In this document: one piece after another, positions 1 through 8,745 of the stretch
How the letters are laid out: each line of letters begins with the position of its first letter
Position numbering within the stretch: the stretch's first letter is position 1
DNA from: Fidelibacterota bacterium
GTDB taxonomy: Bacteria > Fidelibacterota > Marinisomatia > SCGC-AAA003-L08 > JACNLC01
DNA length: 64,000 nt
Assembly (NCBI GenBank): GCA_024277615.1
Contig: JAJRUW010000031.1
Location: 18,236 to 82,235 of the forward strand
Reading direction: 5' to 3'
Notes under the pieces: model-generated
Told to the model about the DNA's origin: nothing
Databases searched by the model: none
Seen by the model: the letters and a program-made list of their open reading frames with translations, nothing else
Made by a program: the position numbers and the translations under genes

Positions 1-53
1 ACCCTGCTCATTAAACCAAAACCATCCGGATGAGTTGCCAAGGGAAGAATATT

Positions 54-866
54 CTATGACGGCAACCGCGTCATTTTAATGGAACCGTGATAGGCTTCTG
101 TCTGTGATTTATTGATATGTCGTAATCTCTCGGTGACACGCTGAATTTTTTTTGCGGCCTGATGGATAGATTTCAGAGCGCTTTGGATTTTTTCTTTATT
201 ACCGGTATTATAAGTAAACTGCAGGATTTCCGACAGGCTGATAATTGAAGTCAAAGGATTGTTTATCTCGTGATTTACCGTGACAACAATTTCACCGATG
301 GCAGCCAGCCGCTCTTGTTCAACCAGTCGGTTCTGGGCATCTTTCAGCTCCGTCAGAGCCTTCTCAAGTTTGGCATTCTTTTCCTGGAGCGTTGATTGGA
401 GGATGATTTTATCCATCACCATGGAAATTTGCCTGGCAATAAACTCAAAAGCCGGCAATTCCTTTCGCAGATACATTTCGCTATCCTGATGTCCCAGGTT
501 TAAGACGCCAATCAGTTTATCGCCGGCCCTCAGTGGCATGGAGACAAAGGAACAGAAGCGATGCTCAAGCCCTGCTTTGGCTCTGGCGAGAGATTCCAGG
601 ATCACCGGTTTGTGAAGCTGAGAAACCCAGCTGGAAATTCCCCGGCCCCGGGCAAATGTGAAATCGCCCGCCAGTTCAACGATATCTTCACCCTTTTGAT
701 GTATTACCTCCAATTTGTCCTGTGTTTCATCATACAGGAACAGCGTTGCAGAGTCGAATGAAAGCGTCTTTTCCAGCAAGTCGAAGACGGCGCTGAAAGT
801 TTCATCAGAACCAAGTCCTTTCTGAATGATGGTGGAGATCTCTTCTAAAAATTCTAAATTAATCAA
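54..866 (-). CDS. GAF-HisKA protein lacking a kinase ATPase domain
   Basis: A 270-residue protein with a GAF-like sensor region (about residues 5-155), a short coiled coil (about 155-190) and a histidine-kinase H-box, with NHEINNPL placing the phospho-acceptor at His199. The protein stops about 70 residues after this His, so there is a DHp dimerisation helix pair but no HATPase_c domain (no N, G1 or G2 box). It therefore cannot be a self-sufficient kinase; it may be phosphorylated in trans, act as a phosphotransfer or dimerisation partner, or be a truncated gene. It lies 15 bases downstream of another kinase gene and is probably co-transcribed at the end of the fliL operon. The start appears to be TTG with no clear ribosome-binding site. 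No second frame restores an ATPase domain within the 53 bases left to the window edge. Confidence 0.8.
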   Translation of the reverse strand: MINLEFLEEISTIIQKGLGSDETFSAVFDLLEKTLSFDSATLFLYDETQDKLEVIHQKGEDIVELAGDFTFARGRGISSWVSQLHKPVILESLARAKAGLEHRFCSFVSMPLRAGDKLIGVLNLGHQDSEMYLRKELPAFEFIARQISMVMDKIILQSTLQEKNAKLEKALTELKDAQNRLVEQERLAAIGEIVVTVNHEINNPLTSIISLSEILQFTYNTGNKEKIQSALKSIHQAAKKIQRVTERLRHINKSQTEAYHGSIKMTRLPS

Positions 867-880
867 AATAGCATACCGTT

Positions 881-2134
881 TTAATTTTTAAGCATTTCAA
901 TAAGATTGAAAAGCTGCTTGCTCTCCTCTTTTTCCGATACGGGAATCCTGACCTTAAAGATGCTGCCGCATCCTGGTTTGACGGATACGGCGAGATCTCC
1001 CCCAAATGATTGAATGACTCGTTTTGAAATGGTCAATCCTACCCCCGAATGAACTTCCGGCCTTTTAGTAGTGAAAAAGGGATTGAAAATTTTCCCCACG
1101 ATTTCCGGAGCCATTCCTCCGGCATTATCTTCTACTTCGATCTCAATCCATTTTTGAGTTACATCTCTGGTAACAATCGTGATTTCCGGAGGCTCAAACT
1201 CGGCGCCCGGGTTGGCCTTGCTCCTGTGATCGAAGGCGTCCCGGGCATTTGTCAGCAGATTCACCAGAACCTGCTCAATTAAAATCGGATTCCCGTAGAT
1301 CACGGGTAATTCCCGCCCGGCAAGGAAATTTACATTGATGTTGCGTTTACTGATTTCATATTTAACCAGATTATAAGCATTTTCAACACACCTATTAATA
1401 TCCAAAATACTGGCCGAAGTTGTCTCAGTCTGATTTGCAAAAGCTCGTGTATTATGGATAGTCTGGCTCATCCTGTCAACCAGCTCCGACATCTCCTGGA
1501 AGCTTTTTTCAAGATCGCCGTTATCACCTGCCCTTTTCCGAATGACCGACTTTAGATAGCCAACTCTGAGTTTCATCGCAGCCAGCGGTTGTGACAGCTC
1601 ATGTACCAGTCCCACCGATAATTCTCCCAGAGCCCGCAGCCTTTCAGCGGAGACAGAAAGAGCTTGCTGCTCTTTTAATTCTTTCTCAATAAATTGGCGA
1701 CTCGATATATCTTTGGCAGTTACAATAAAATATCCAATCTCGTCTTTACCATGAGGGACAATATTAAAATTCAAAATCACTGGGATTTGAAGTTCACCGT
1801 TCACCATGAGAGCTTCAATATCATTACAGATGCCGCCGATGAACGGGACGATTGACTTTTCATGACTGCCTGAATTTTTCTTCAGACCCAGTGAAGAGAA
1901 GGTGTCCTCGCAGATGAAAATATCATTTATTGACTTCGTTGAAGTGAGATAACTGTCTGCACCCAGTAAATCGAGCGCGCTTTTATTAGCATACTCGATC
2001 TGTCCGTCCGGTTCTACAATAAATATGGCATCGTTTAGACTCTCGAGGATGGTAATCGTCGTCACATAATCCCGAACCGTTGCGAAATTTGACTCAACAG
2101 TGAGGGGCTGATTGTTTTTAAAATGCGCTTTCAT
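881..2134 (-). CDS. PAS-domain sensor histidine kinase (cytoplasmic)
   Basis: A 417-residue soluble kinase. A PAS domain spans about residues 28-145, followed by a DHp helix with HELSQPL (His178) and a complete HATPase_c domain with N box (VNLLTNARDAF, about 290), G1 (DNAGGM) and G2 (GVGLTISKR). The HELSQPL type H-box resembles that of NtrB/FlrB/FleS-like kinases that partner with NtrC-type activators. No transmembrane segment is visible. Lying in the flagellar gene block, it is a plausible partner of the sigma-54 activator encoded at 29425-30774, although the two genes are 27 kb apart; this pairing is an inference. It is followed closely by the GAF-HisKA gene. Confidence 0.93.
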   Translation of the reverse strand: MKAHFKNNQPLTVESNFATVRDYVTTITILESLNDAIFIVEPDGQIEYANKSALDLLGADSYLTSTKSINDIFICEDTFSSLGLKKNSGSHEKSIVPFIGGICNDIEALMVNGELQIPVILNFNIVPHGKDEIGYFIVTAKDISSRQFIEKELKEQQALSVSAERLRALGELSVGLVHELSQPLAAMKLRVGYLKSVIRKRAGDNGDLEKSFQEMSELVDRMSQTIHNTRAFANQTETTSASILDINRCVENAYNLVKYEISKRNINVNFLAGRELPVIYGNPILIEQVLVNLLTNARDAFDHRSKANPGAEFEPPEITIVTRDVTQKWIEIEVEDNAGGMAPEIVGKIFNPFFTTKRPEVHSGVGLTISKRVIQSFGGDLAVSVKPGCGSIFKVRIPVSEKEESKQLFNLIEMLKN

Positions 2135-2159
2135 GAATTACTCTGTATTTATTTTCCAT

Positions 2160-2474
2160 TCAAATCAGTAAGTCGGTACCGCCTGCAATCCCCGAAGGCT
2201 GAAGAGAAGAATCTCTTCGTTCCAAAGCAAGAATCAGGTGTGGTTCGATTTGTTTAACCTTAAAGATCACTTTCTGGTGCACTCTAAGTTTTTTCTCTGA
2301 TTTTGTGAGTATATTTTTACCTCGTACCCGGATCAGATATTGGTCATGTTTCAATTGTACCTGCACAATACCTTTTACGTACATCCCGGATTTCAGGGTT
2401 TCCAGCACGCCGTCGAGGCTTCCCGTGACCACGAGCTGATCCCTGTCATTTTTTCGGTAACTATATTTTGACAT
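2160..2474 (-). CDS. Small hypothetical protein with an OB-like domain
   Basis: A 104-residue basic protein. Residues 25-90 have the alternating pattern of a small beta barrel: a 'VKG.VQVQL..D.YLIRVRGK' strand pair followed by 'L..HQKVIFKVKQIEPHLILAL'. A similar pattern occurs in some FliK-related and PilZ-neighbour proteins, but I cannot name a family. Its ATG lies inside the last codons of the upstream gene (14-base overlap), so translation is probably coupled. Its position in the flagellar operon suggests an accessory motility role. Function unknown. Confidence 0.72.
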   Translation of the reverse strand: MSKYSYRKNDRDQLVVTGSLDGVLETLKSGMYVKGIVQVQLKHDQYLIRVRGKNILTKSEKKLRVHQKVIFKVKQIEPHLILALERRDSSLQPSGIAGGTDLLI

Positions 2475-3333
2475 CGAGCTTATGGCTTGTCAGCGCCAGT
2501 CTGATCATGGCTTCATCGTAAGACAAACCATGAATTCTCATTAATTTATCGATCATTGTATTTTTTGACGGTGCAGCCTGAGTATCCGCCGCCTTGTGGG
2601 CTCTCTTCAGCTCTGGCCGGGAATTCCAGCTAACTTTATTGACAAATTTAGGCAGGTATTTTTGGATTGCCACCATCACCAGCGCCGCCAGAGCCAGGGT
2701 CAGAGCAACATACAGGGTGTAAACTAAAGATATCTTCAATCTTTGCCAGAACTTTTCGCGGGTTCCGAGCGGGCCTGCCGCCACTAACTTGCCGGGAGGC
2801 GGGAATCCGGTCACAATTTTGAATCGGCCGTCTTCCGTATATCCGGTCAGGGAGCCGGTAGAGATTGAAGTTTCGTTAAAATAGGACTCATGGGGAGCTT
2901 CCGTGTAAATGTCAAAAATATAACGTTCCTCGCCCAGCTGATAGTAGCCCACCAGTTTATCGAATTTTAAGGATTTCCCGCTTATGCGAAGCGTCTGTGA
3001 ATCAGGGAAGGAAACTGAAAGTTGAATCGGCATTTTCCCGTATTCCCGGGTTAATCTTTTTCCCACATAAGCAGCACTGTCAACGGGACTGAAGTCAAGT
3101 GTAAACTCACCTTCCTCCGGTTCTTCTTCAATAGCCGGTGAAACAAAATAGCCCGTGTCCCGATTCGGAGAAGTGAGAATTATCCTGCGGTAATTACCAA
3201 ACTCCATGGTGGAAAGGCTAATCTTTTGGCCCTGTCCCGCTGCTGCCGAGGCAAAAGTACAGGTGCCGCAGAACGCCAGGATTGCCCACAATAAAAAAGA
3301 TATCAAATTTTTCTTCTGATTTTTAGGATTCAT
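2461..3333 (-). CDS. Exported/membrane protein of unknown function, possibly AMIN-like
   Basis: A 290-residue protein with an N-terminal signal sequence or membrane anchor (basic NPKNQKK followed by a hydrophobic stretch to about residue 32, then ASAAAGQ, a possible cleavage site). Residues 35-145 form a beta-rich extracytoplasmic region reminiscent of AMIN domains (for example 'YRRIILTS' and 'RYIFDIYTE'). A transmembrane helix lies at about 198-225. A cytoplasmic tail ends with 'KNTMIDKLMRIHGLSYDEAMIRLALTSH', cut here into a short helical motif. It is encoded between fliA and two kinase genes. The topology would allow it to connect the cell envelope with a cytoplasmic partner, but no function can be assigned. 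Confidence 0.75.
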   Translation of the reverse strand: MNPKNQKKNLISFLLWAILAFCGTCTFASAAAGQGQKISLSTMEFGNYRRIILTSPNRDTGYFVSPAIEEEPEEGEFTLDFSPVDSAAYVGKRLTREYGKMPIQLSVSFPDSQTLRISGKSLKFDKLVGYYQLGEERYIFDIYTEAPHESYFNETSISTGSLTGYTEDGRFKIVTGFPPPGKLVAAGPLGTREKFWQRLKISLVYTLYVALTLALAALVMVAIQKYLPKFVNKVSWNSRPELKRAHKAADTQAAPSKNTMIDKLMRIHGLSYDEAMIRLALTSHKLDVKI

Positions 3334-3379
3334 CTGTTTCTCCTATTTGATAAACCATATTTAATGACACATTTACTGT

Positions 3380-3637
3380 CTAATGTATAACGATGTCAAT
3401 GTGAGGCTTGACGTCCTCCGGGGGATTATCATTTCCCGCTGGGGGTTCTTCGGGAAGCTCAGCTATTACTCTCTCTTCGCTGCCGTCACCTGTTAGTTCA
3501 AGTGTATCTTTCCTGCGTTTATCGGACGCATGCCCCTCGCGTTTTCTCCTTCTGTGCTCGTCTTTTACCTCCCGGGTATGCTGGATCTGGCTAAGAGGAT
3601 TGATGTTAATGGAAGTTATGTGATCATCCAACGGCAT
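3380..3637 (-). CDS. Small charged hypothetical protein downstream of fliA
   Basis: An 85-residue hydrophilic protein without membrane segments. A basic stretch (DEHRRRKREGH, about 25-35) is followed by an acidic, proline-rich tail. Its ATG overlaps the end of fliA by 14 bases and has a GGGAG sequence upstream, which supports translation. I recognise no family. The charge pattern and its place right after fliA would suit a small regulator or chaperone such as an anti-sigma factor, but it has none of the recognisable FlgM helices, so this is only a possibility. Confidence 0.6.
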   Translation of the reverse strand: MPLDDHITSININPLSQIQHTREVKDEHRRRKREGHASDKRRKDTLELTGDGSEERVIAELPEEPPAGNDNPPEDVKPHIDIVIH

Positions 3638-4421
3638 TCAGGCTAAGCTCCCTTTTCGTCAAACTCTTGCGGATACTGACCAGCGTCTGATTCATGATCT
3701 GTGAAACACGCGATTCGGAGATATCCAATACCTGACCGATATCAAAGAGGGTCAACTCCTCATAGAAATAGAGGGCCAGGATCAGCCGCGGCCTTTCGGG
3801 CAGTCGTTGTATTAACCGTTTTAATTCTGCTTTGAGTTGTTTTTTCTCAAACAAAGTTTCCGGGGAAGCCTGTTGTTCGTCGGCTACCATCTCGTTGACC
3901 AGACTGCTGTCTCCGTTTTGATCCTTTTTTACTTCATCAATTGAAATTTCAAAATTCAGCTGAGACATTTGGAGAATATGGTAATAATCGTCTTCCGATA
4001 TGCCGGCTGCAGAACAGATCTCCTGAGGTGAGGGCTCGCGTCCGAGTTCATTTTCCAGTTTTTTCCCGGCTGTTTTCAATTGCTGCATCATCCGCATCTG
4101 TTCTCTGGACAAAATGCTGTTTTTTCGAACTGCATCCAAAACTGCTCCGCTAATCCGTTTATAGGCGAAGGTCTTAAAACTTGCCTCGTTGGACGGCTCA
4201 TACCGGTCCAGCGCAGATATCAGTCCCAGCATCCCGAATTGATAAAGGTCCTGGCGGTTTAAGATGCCGTTATTTGGCAGATTCATTCGTCCAATGATGT
4301 ACTTTACCAACGGTAAATAGGCAGTCATTACTTTTTCTTTCTGTTTTAGACTGCGGGTTTTTAAATACTCCAATACCAGTGGTTCTCCGTCAATCTGACG
4401 GTAGGACGATTGCCGCATCAT
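3624..4421 (-). CDS. fliA: Flagellar RNA polymerase sigma factor FliA (sigma-28)
   Basis: A 265-residue sigma factor of the FliA/WhiG type. Region 2 is seen at about residues 25-100 (LPLVKYIIGRM, DLYQFGMLGLISALDRYEP, FKTFAYKRISGAVLDAVR), region 3 at about 105-170 (ELGREPSPQEICSAAGIS) and region 4 at about 210-258 (LPERPRLILALYFYEELTLFDIG, then SESRVSQI). It directs transcription of late flagellar and chemotaxis genes. It overlaps the small membrane-protein gene by the ATGA arrangement and closes the flhA-flhF-flhG cluster, as in many bacteria. I saw no convincing sigma-28 promoter in the window, so its targets probably lie elsewhere (flagellin, filament cap). Confidence 0.96.
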   Translation of the reverse strand: MMRQSSYRQIDGEPLVLEYLKTRSLKQKEKVMTAYLPLVKYIIGRMNLPNNGILNRQDLYQFGMLGLISALDRYEPSNEASFKTFAYKRISGAVLDAVRKNSILSREQMRMMQQLKTAGKKLENELGREPSPQEICSAAGISEDDYYHILQMSQLNFEISIDEVKKDQNGDSSLVNEMVADEQQASPETLFEKKQLKAELKRLIQRLPERPRLILALYFYEELTLFDIGQVLDISESRVSQIMNQTLVSIRKSLTKRELSLNAVG

Positions 4422-4639
4422 ACTTCTTTTTCAACCTCTTCTTCAACCTGTTGTTTTGTTTCAGTTAAATACAGACCTACTTTTAAAATATGGCCTGCAA
4501 TGTAGAACGTAAACAGCGTTCCCATAAATACCATGCTTGCCCTTAAAAGACTGAACCAGATCGAACTGCCATTCAGCATTCTGAAAGCGAATACGACCAA
4601 TGCCGCCATCATCGCAAATTTATAAATGATCTTGATCAT
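4418..4639 (-). CDS. Small membrane protein between flhG and fliA
   Basis: A 73-residue protein with two hydrophobic segments (about 5-20 and 28-52) and a strongly acidic, Glu-rich C-terminus after residue 58. It overlaps flhG and fliA by four bases on each side (ATGA on both junctions), the tight coupling of a real operon member. No family is recognised. Its conservation next to flhG-fliA in relatives would be the best test of a flagellar role. Confidence 0.68.
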   Translation of the reverse strand: MIKIIYKFAMMAALVVFAFRMLNGSSIWFSLLRASMVFMGTLFTFYIAGHILKVGLYLTETKQQVEEEVEKEV

Positions 4640-5511
4640 TCCATTCCCCCGACTGCAAGGTTTCTGCCGTATTGCATGCGTTCAAAAAGGTTCAACTTAC
4701 CCTCGGCATCCGAAACCGGCAGTTTTAACAAATTGCGGGTAATGATCCTGAGTGAATTGGCAGAATTAGAGCGTGGCTGATCCAGGGCAATTATTTTCTG
4801 ATGGCGTGTACTCCCTTTGATCTGTTCGTCTGATTCCAGAGTTCCTCCAAAAAACAAATTACAATCCAGAAAGCGGCGAACCATCAATTTCATTTTATTG
4901 TACAGGGATTCACCTTCCTCGTGCGAGGCCACCATGTTGGCCACCATCATGATCGGTGTATCGCCGTCGGCTTGACGAATGACTTTCATCATACCGTAGG
5001 CATCTGCGATTGAAGCCGGGTCAGGTGTGACCACTACGACGATTTTATCTCCTCCCAGAACAAAAGCAAGAACATTTTGTGCGATCCCCGCTGCAGTATC
5101 CACCATTACCATATCGTAGTTCGACTCGAACTGTGAAAATGCATCCGTAAGTTTTCGCTGGATGGTGTTTTCATTCTCAAGCAAGTCCATATCCGCTGAG
5201 GAGGCAGGGAGTATGTCGATGCCTTCCGGTCCACGGGTTATGACGTCCTGCAGGGGTACCTGATTTCGAATTGTATCCGAGATTGTATATCGGGGTCTGA
5301 ACCCCACAAGAAAATTCAAATTGCCTAAATGAAGATCGGCATCAATGAGCAAAATCTTCTTTTTCATTTGCACAAGCAGAATAGACAGATTCAAAGCTAT
5401 CATTGATTTGCCAACACCACCTTTTCCACTGGTGATCACAACGATCTCCGGGTGGGCTGCATTATTATTCAAATTGGTCATGGAAAATATGCTGTTATGC
5501 CTGAAATTCAC
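4636..5511 (-). CDS. flhG: FlhG (FleN/YlxH), MinD-like ATPase for flagellar number control
   Basis: A 291-residue ParA/MinD-family ATPase. The deviant Walker A motif GKGGVGKS is at residues 29-36, followed by DADLHLGN (about 58-65) and the switch sequence DTAAGI (about 138). FlhG works with FlhF to set the number and place of flagella, and in several species restrains the sigma-54 flagellar activator. It lies immediately after flhF, the usual order. The start is a GTG with an AGG-type site upstream; the internal ATG at codon 11 is an alternative. The N-terminal extension before the Walker motif may contain the FlhF-activating peptide known from other FlhG proteins, but no clear DQAxxLR motif is visible. 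Confidence 0.95.
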   Translation of the reverse strand: MNFRHNSIFSMTNLNNNAAHPEIVVITSGKGGVGKSMIALNLSILLVQMKKKILLIDADLHLGNLNFLVGFRPRYTISDTIRNQVPLQDVITRGPEGIDILPASSADMDLLENENTIQRKLTDAFSQFESNYDMVMVDTAAGIAQNVLAFVLGGDKIVVVVTPDPASIADAYGMMKVIRQADGDTPIMMVANMVASHEEGESLYNKMKLMVRRFLDCNLFFGGTLESDEQIKGSTRHQKIIALDQPRSNSANSLRIITRNLLKLPVSDAEGKLNLFERMQYGRNLAVGGME

Positions 5512-5522
5512 TTTTTACCTGC

Positions 5523-6677
5523 TCATATCGTCATTAGTAATTTTGTCCAAATCAATTCTCTGCTCATTCTGTCAATATCTTCCGGAATTAACTGACCGCC
5601 CGACACAAACTTTACAGGCAACTGTAAATCCCGCTGCATAGAAACAAGTTTCCCGGGCTTGCTGGTCTCATCCAGTTTAGTTATAATTATTCCCGTTGCT
5701 TTTAGTGCTGAATATGGGTTGGTCAGATTCGCCAGATCATCCAGATCCGTAACCGCACTTAGAGTAAGGTAAACCTCGTCGGGCTGTATGGTTTGACGGT
5801 AGTTCAACAACATATCCGTGTATTCTTCTCCGGCTGAACTGCGCCCCGGAGTGTCAATGAGGATGACATCCAGCCTGCTCAGCTCTCGGATCACTTCAAT
5901 TGCATCTGCTGCCTGCCGGACTTCAAACACCTGAATATCGGACACTTTTGAAAAGGCTTTAAGCTGAGCTGCAGCTGCCATCCGGTAACAGTCAGTTGTG
6001 ATAATGGCCACTTTCCGGCCACCATATATTTCAGGGTTAAGCGCCATTTTCATGATGGCAGTGGTTTTACCCATGCCCGAAGGACCAGCCAGCATAATGG
6101 TTCGCGGTTTACCCTCGCTGCCTTCAGACGCCTCAGCTGCTTTTGTAAAAGATCCGGCTATCTCATTTTTAATCAGCCCAAGCAGCTTTGCCGGTGAGAC
6201 GGATTCGTCAGAGGTCTTTTGCAGACTGCTTTCCACGATCTCTTTTGCGTGAGCAGACTTGATACCGCTGGCCAGTAATTGCTCATACACCTGAGAATAA
6301 GGGTAGAAAAACTCCGGTTTACCGAATTGCGACAGTTTTTCTTCAAGTTTGATGATCTCCGCCCGCAAAGCTGCCAGTTCGGAACCCACACTTCCGGAAG
6401 GTGATTCATTTACAACCGGTTTCTCAAGAATGGATTCCAGATGCCCGTTGAAGTATCTGGGGGTCTGGTCAACTGTTTCAGGAATTATTTTATGCACTTT
6501 ACTTTCCGGAGACATTTCGGCGCCTACAGTGATTTGAATCACTGCATTCTCATCCCGATCTTTAAGGGTTTGTTTGATCTCTTTGGTCTCAAACAGGATG
6601 ACGCCGTCACCGAGTTCGGCTTTGGCCCGGTTCATGGCATCTTTAACATTTTTCCCAAAAAAAGTCTTAATTTTCAT
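5523..6677 (-). CDS. flhF: FlhF, SRP-type GTPase for flagellar placement
   Basis: A 384-residue protein with the three-part FlhF architecture: an N-terminal B domain (KIKTFFGKNVKDAMN at the start, LGDGVILFE), an N domain with helices at about 125-180, and a GTPase G domain with G1 GPSGMGKTT (about 198-206), DTPGRSS and TKLDE (the guanine-specificity motif). FlhF recruits the first components of the flagellum to the cell pole and is stimulated by FlhG. I chose the ATG that lies inside the last codons of flhA (11-base overlap); a TTG four codons upstream is the alternative. The gene order flhA-flhF-flhG is typical. Confidence 0.95.
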   Translation of the reverse strand: MKIKTFFGKNVKDAMNRAKAELGDGVILFETKEIKQTLKDRDENAVIQITVGAEMSPESKVHKIIPETVDQTPRYFNGHLESILEKPVVNESPSGSVGSELAALRAEIIKLEEKLSQFGKPEFFYPYSQVYEQLLASGIKSAHAKEIVESSLQKTSDESVSPAKLLGLIKNEIAGSFTKAAEASEGSEGKPRTIMLAGPSGMGKTTAIMKMALNPEIYGGRKVAIITTDCYRMAAAAQLKAFSKVSDIQVFEVRQAADAIEVIRELSRLDVILIDTPGRSSAGEEYTDMLLNYRQTIQPDEVYLTLSAVTDLDDLANLTNPYSALKATGIIITKLDETSKPGKLVSMQRDLQLPVKFVSGGQLIPEDIDRMSRELIWTKLLMTI

Positions 6678-8745
6678 TTGGATATCCAACTACGCCAACC
6701 GTTTGTAGATTTGTATCAGAAGCCAATTCCGAGTAAGAGATCACTGACAGGTTCGGCAGTATGGGTTCAATAAAATTCCGGAAATGACGTCTTACCTGAG
6801 GGGATACGAGAATTGCAGGAGGTGTCCCCTTGAGTGTCATTTGTTCAACTTTTTCATTTATGTTGTCGAAGAGTTTGTTCACCTGCATGGGAGATAAGCC
6901 CAGATTCTGTGCAGTACCGTTACCTTTCTTTATGGTCTGCATTATTTCATCCTCCAGCAGCGGATCAAGTGTAGTAACTGTAATTCTATTGTCATCCTGC
7001 TTGAAATAATCGGTAATGGTCTCCGATAGCGCGATGCGGACATATTCTGTCAGCACTTCCGGATCTTTTGAAAAAGGTGCATAATCTGCCAGAGTCTCCA
7101 GTATGGCTACCAGATTGCGGATTGGAATCTTCTCTTTTAACAGATGTTTCAAGACCTGCGCAACCACTCCCAAAGGCAGAAGATCGGGGACGAGGCCGTC
7201 AACCACGGCCGAATGCGTTTCTTTCAGATGATCCAGCATTCGGCGGGTTTCCTGACGATCCAGCAATTTATAAGCATTGGCTTTCAGGACTTCCATCAAA
7301 TGGGTGGCAATCACTGCCGGCGGTTCGACAACCGTATAACCTGCAACCTCTGCTTTTTCCTTGTCTTTTGCGGGTATCCAGCGGGCCGGAAGACCAAAAG
7401 TCGGTTCAATCGTGTCCACACCGTTCAGTTCAATGCGGTCATCAGGATTCAATGTCAAATAATAGTCCATCATTATTTCGCCGCGGTTAGCTTCGATACC
7501 ATAAATTTTGAAGACGTATTCGTTCGATTGCAGCTGAATGTTATCCCGAATCCTGATAGGCGGGATGATAACCCCCAGCTCAAGGGCAATATTTTTACGG
7601 ATAGTGGATATTCTTTTTAACAGGTTGCCCCCCTGATTTGCATCTACCAACGGGATGAGACCATATCCTATCTCAACCTCAAAGGGATCCGGATGCAGAA
7701 ATTCTTCAATTTTCTCTTCTTCGATGGTTTGCACTTCCTGCTCGGGTTCTTCTTCAGCCTCTGCCTTTCGGATCAATGATTTTTTAGCCGAATATCCGGT
7801 AATGCCCACTAAAACGGACATGATCATAAATGGGAAAAAGGGTAAACCCGGAACCAGTCCCATCAGGGCCAGGATACCGGAAGTCACGAGAATAGCCTGG
7901 GGTTGATTGGAAAATTGATTGGCAATATCCACACCCATACTTGCTCCGGAAGCAGCCCTGGTAATAATGATACCCGAAGCCGTAGAAATGATCAGTGCCG
8001 GGATCTGGGCCACAAGTCCGTCACCGATAGTCAGGAGCATATAATTGGAGGCGGCATCTCCAATTGTCATCCCCCTCTGAAGAACACCGATTGTGAGTCC
8101 GCCAATTATGTTAATCAGGGTGATAAGCAGGCCTGCAATAGCATCACCCCGTACGAATTTTGCCGCACCGTCCATGGCTCCGTAGAAGTCAGCCTGCCGG
8201 GAGATTGCTTTCCTTCGCTGCCTGGCCTGTTGATCATCAATCAAACCGGCATTCAGATCAGCGTCGATGGCCATCTGTTTCCCCGGCATCGCATCCAGTG
8301 TGAATCTGGCGGAGACTTCTGCGACCCGTGTTGCGCCTTTTGTGATGACCACAAAATTAATAATAACCAAAACCAGAAAAATCACAGCGCCGACGACAAA
8401 ATTCCCCTGTACTACAAAAGAACCGAAAGCTTTGATGATCTCGCCGGCGTATCCCTGCCCGAGGATGAAGCGTGTTGTGGCAACGTTCAGAGATAACCTA
8501 AAAAGGGTTACGATGAGGAGTAACCCCGGGAATACCGAAAATTCAAGTGGCTTTAGCACATATAGTGCAATGAACAGGATCACAAGAGCGCCGGTGATAT
8601 TCATCACCAGCAGGATATCCGTCAAGAAAGTCGGCAAGGGCAATATCATCACCGCCAGGATCATCATGATCATACCTGAAAGATAGATATTGCTGTTATT
8701 CTTCAGTTTTCCCATTGCAGATGTACTTGTCACCGATTCAGGCAT
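6667..8745 (-). CDS. flhA: FlhA, flagellar export gate protein
   Basis: A 692-residue protein of normal FlhA length. Eight hydrophobic segments occupy about residues 20-325, including the conserved cytoplasmic FHIPEP-type loop region (VAEVSARFTLDAMPGKQMAIDADLNAG is a hallmark, here cited in part: DAMPGKQMAIDADL). The C-terminal half (about 350-692) is the cytoplasmic domain that binds export chaperones and substrates. FlhA forms the nonameric ring of the export gate and uses the proton motive force. It overlaps flhB upstream by 8 bases and flhF downstream, so the three are translationally coupled. Confidence 0.97.
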   Translation of the reverse strand: MPESVTSTSAMGKLKNNSNIYLSGMIMMILAVMILPLPTFLTDILLVMNITGALVILFIALYVLKPLEFSVFPGLLLIVTLFRLSLNVATTRFILGQGYAGEIIKAFGSFVVQGNFVVGAVIFLVLVIINFVVITKGATRVAEVSARFTLDAMPGKQMAIDADLNAGLIDDQQARQRRKAISRQADFYGAMDGAAKFVRGDAIAGLLITLINIIGGLTIGVLQRGMTIGDAASNYMLLTIGDGLVAQIPALIISTASGIIITRAASGASMGVDIANQFSNQPQAILVTSGILALMGLVPGLPFFPFMIMSVLVGITGYSAKKSLIRKAEAEEEPEQEVQTIEEEKIEEFLHPDPFEVEIGYGLIPLVDANQGGNLLKRISTIRKNIALELGVIIPPIRIRDNIQLQSNEYVFKIYGIEANRGEIMMDYYLTLNPDDRIELNGVDTIEPTFGLPARWIPAKDKEKAEVAGYTVVEPPAVIATHLMEVLKANAYKLLDRQETRRMLDHLKETHSAVVDGLVPDLLPLGVVAQVLKHLLKEKIPIRNLVAILETLADYAPFSKDPEVLTEYVRIALSETITDYFKQDDNRITVTTLDPLLEDEIMQTIKKGNGTAQNLGLSPMQVNKLFDNINEKVEQMTLKGTPPAILVSPQVRRHFRNFIEPILPNLSVISYSELASDTNLQTVGVVGYPNEN

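Noticed and set aside
1080..1100. A GGAAAATTTTC-like palindrome inside the kinase gene at 881-2134
   Set aside because: It lies in the conserved coding sequence for GKIFNPFFT and is explained by codons, not by a regulatory site.
7068..8686. Long plus-strand open frames opposite flhA (140, 158, 197 and 139 residues)
   Set aside because: They lie wholly inside flhA on the other strand, lack ribosome-binding sites and show no family pattern; flhA is certain.
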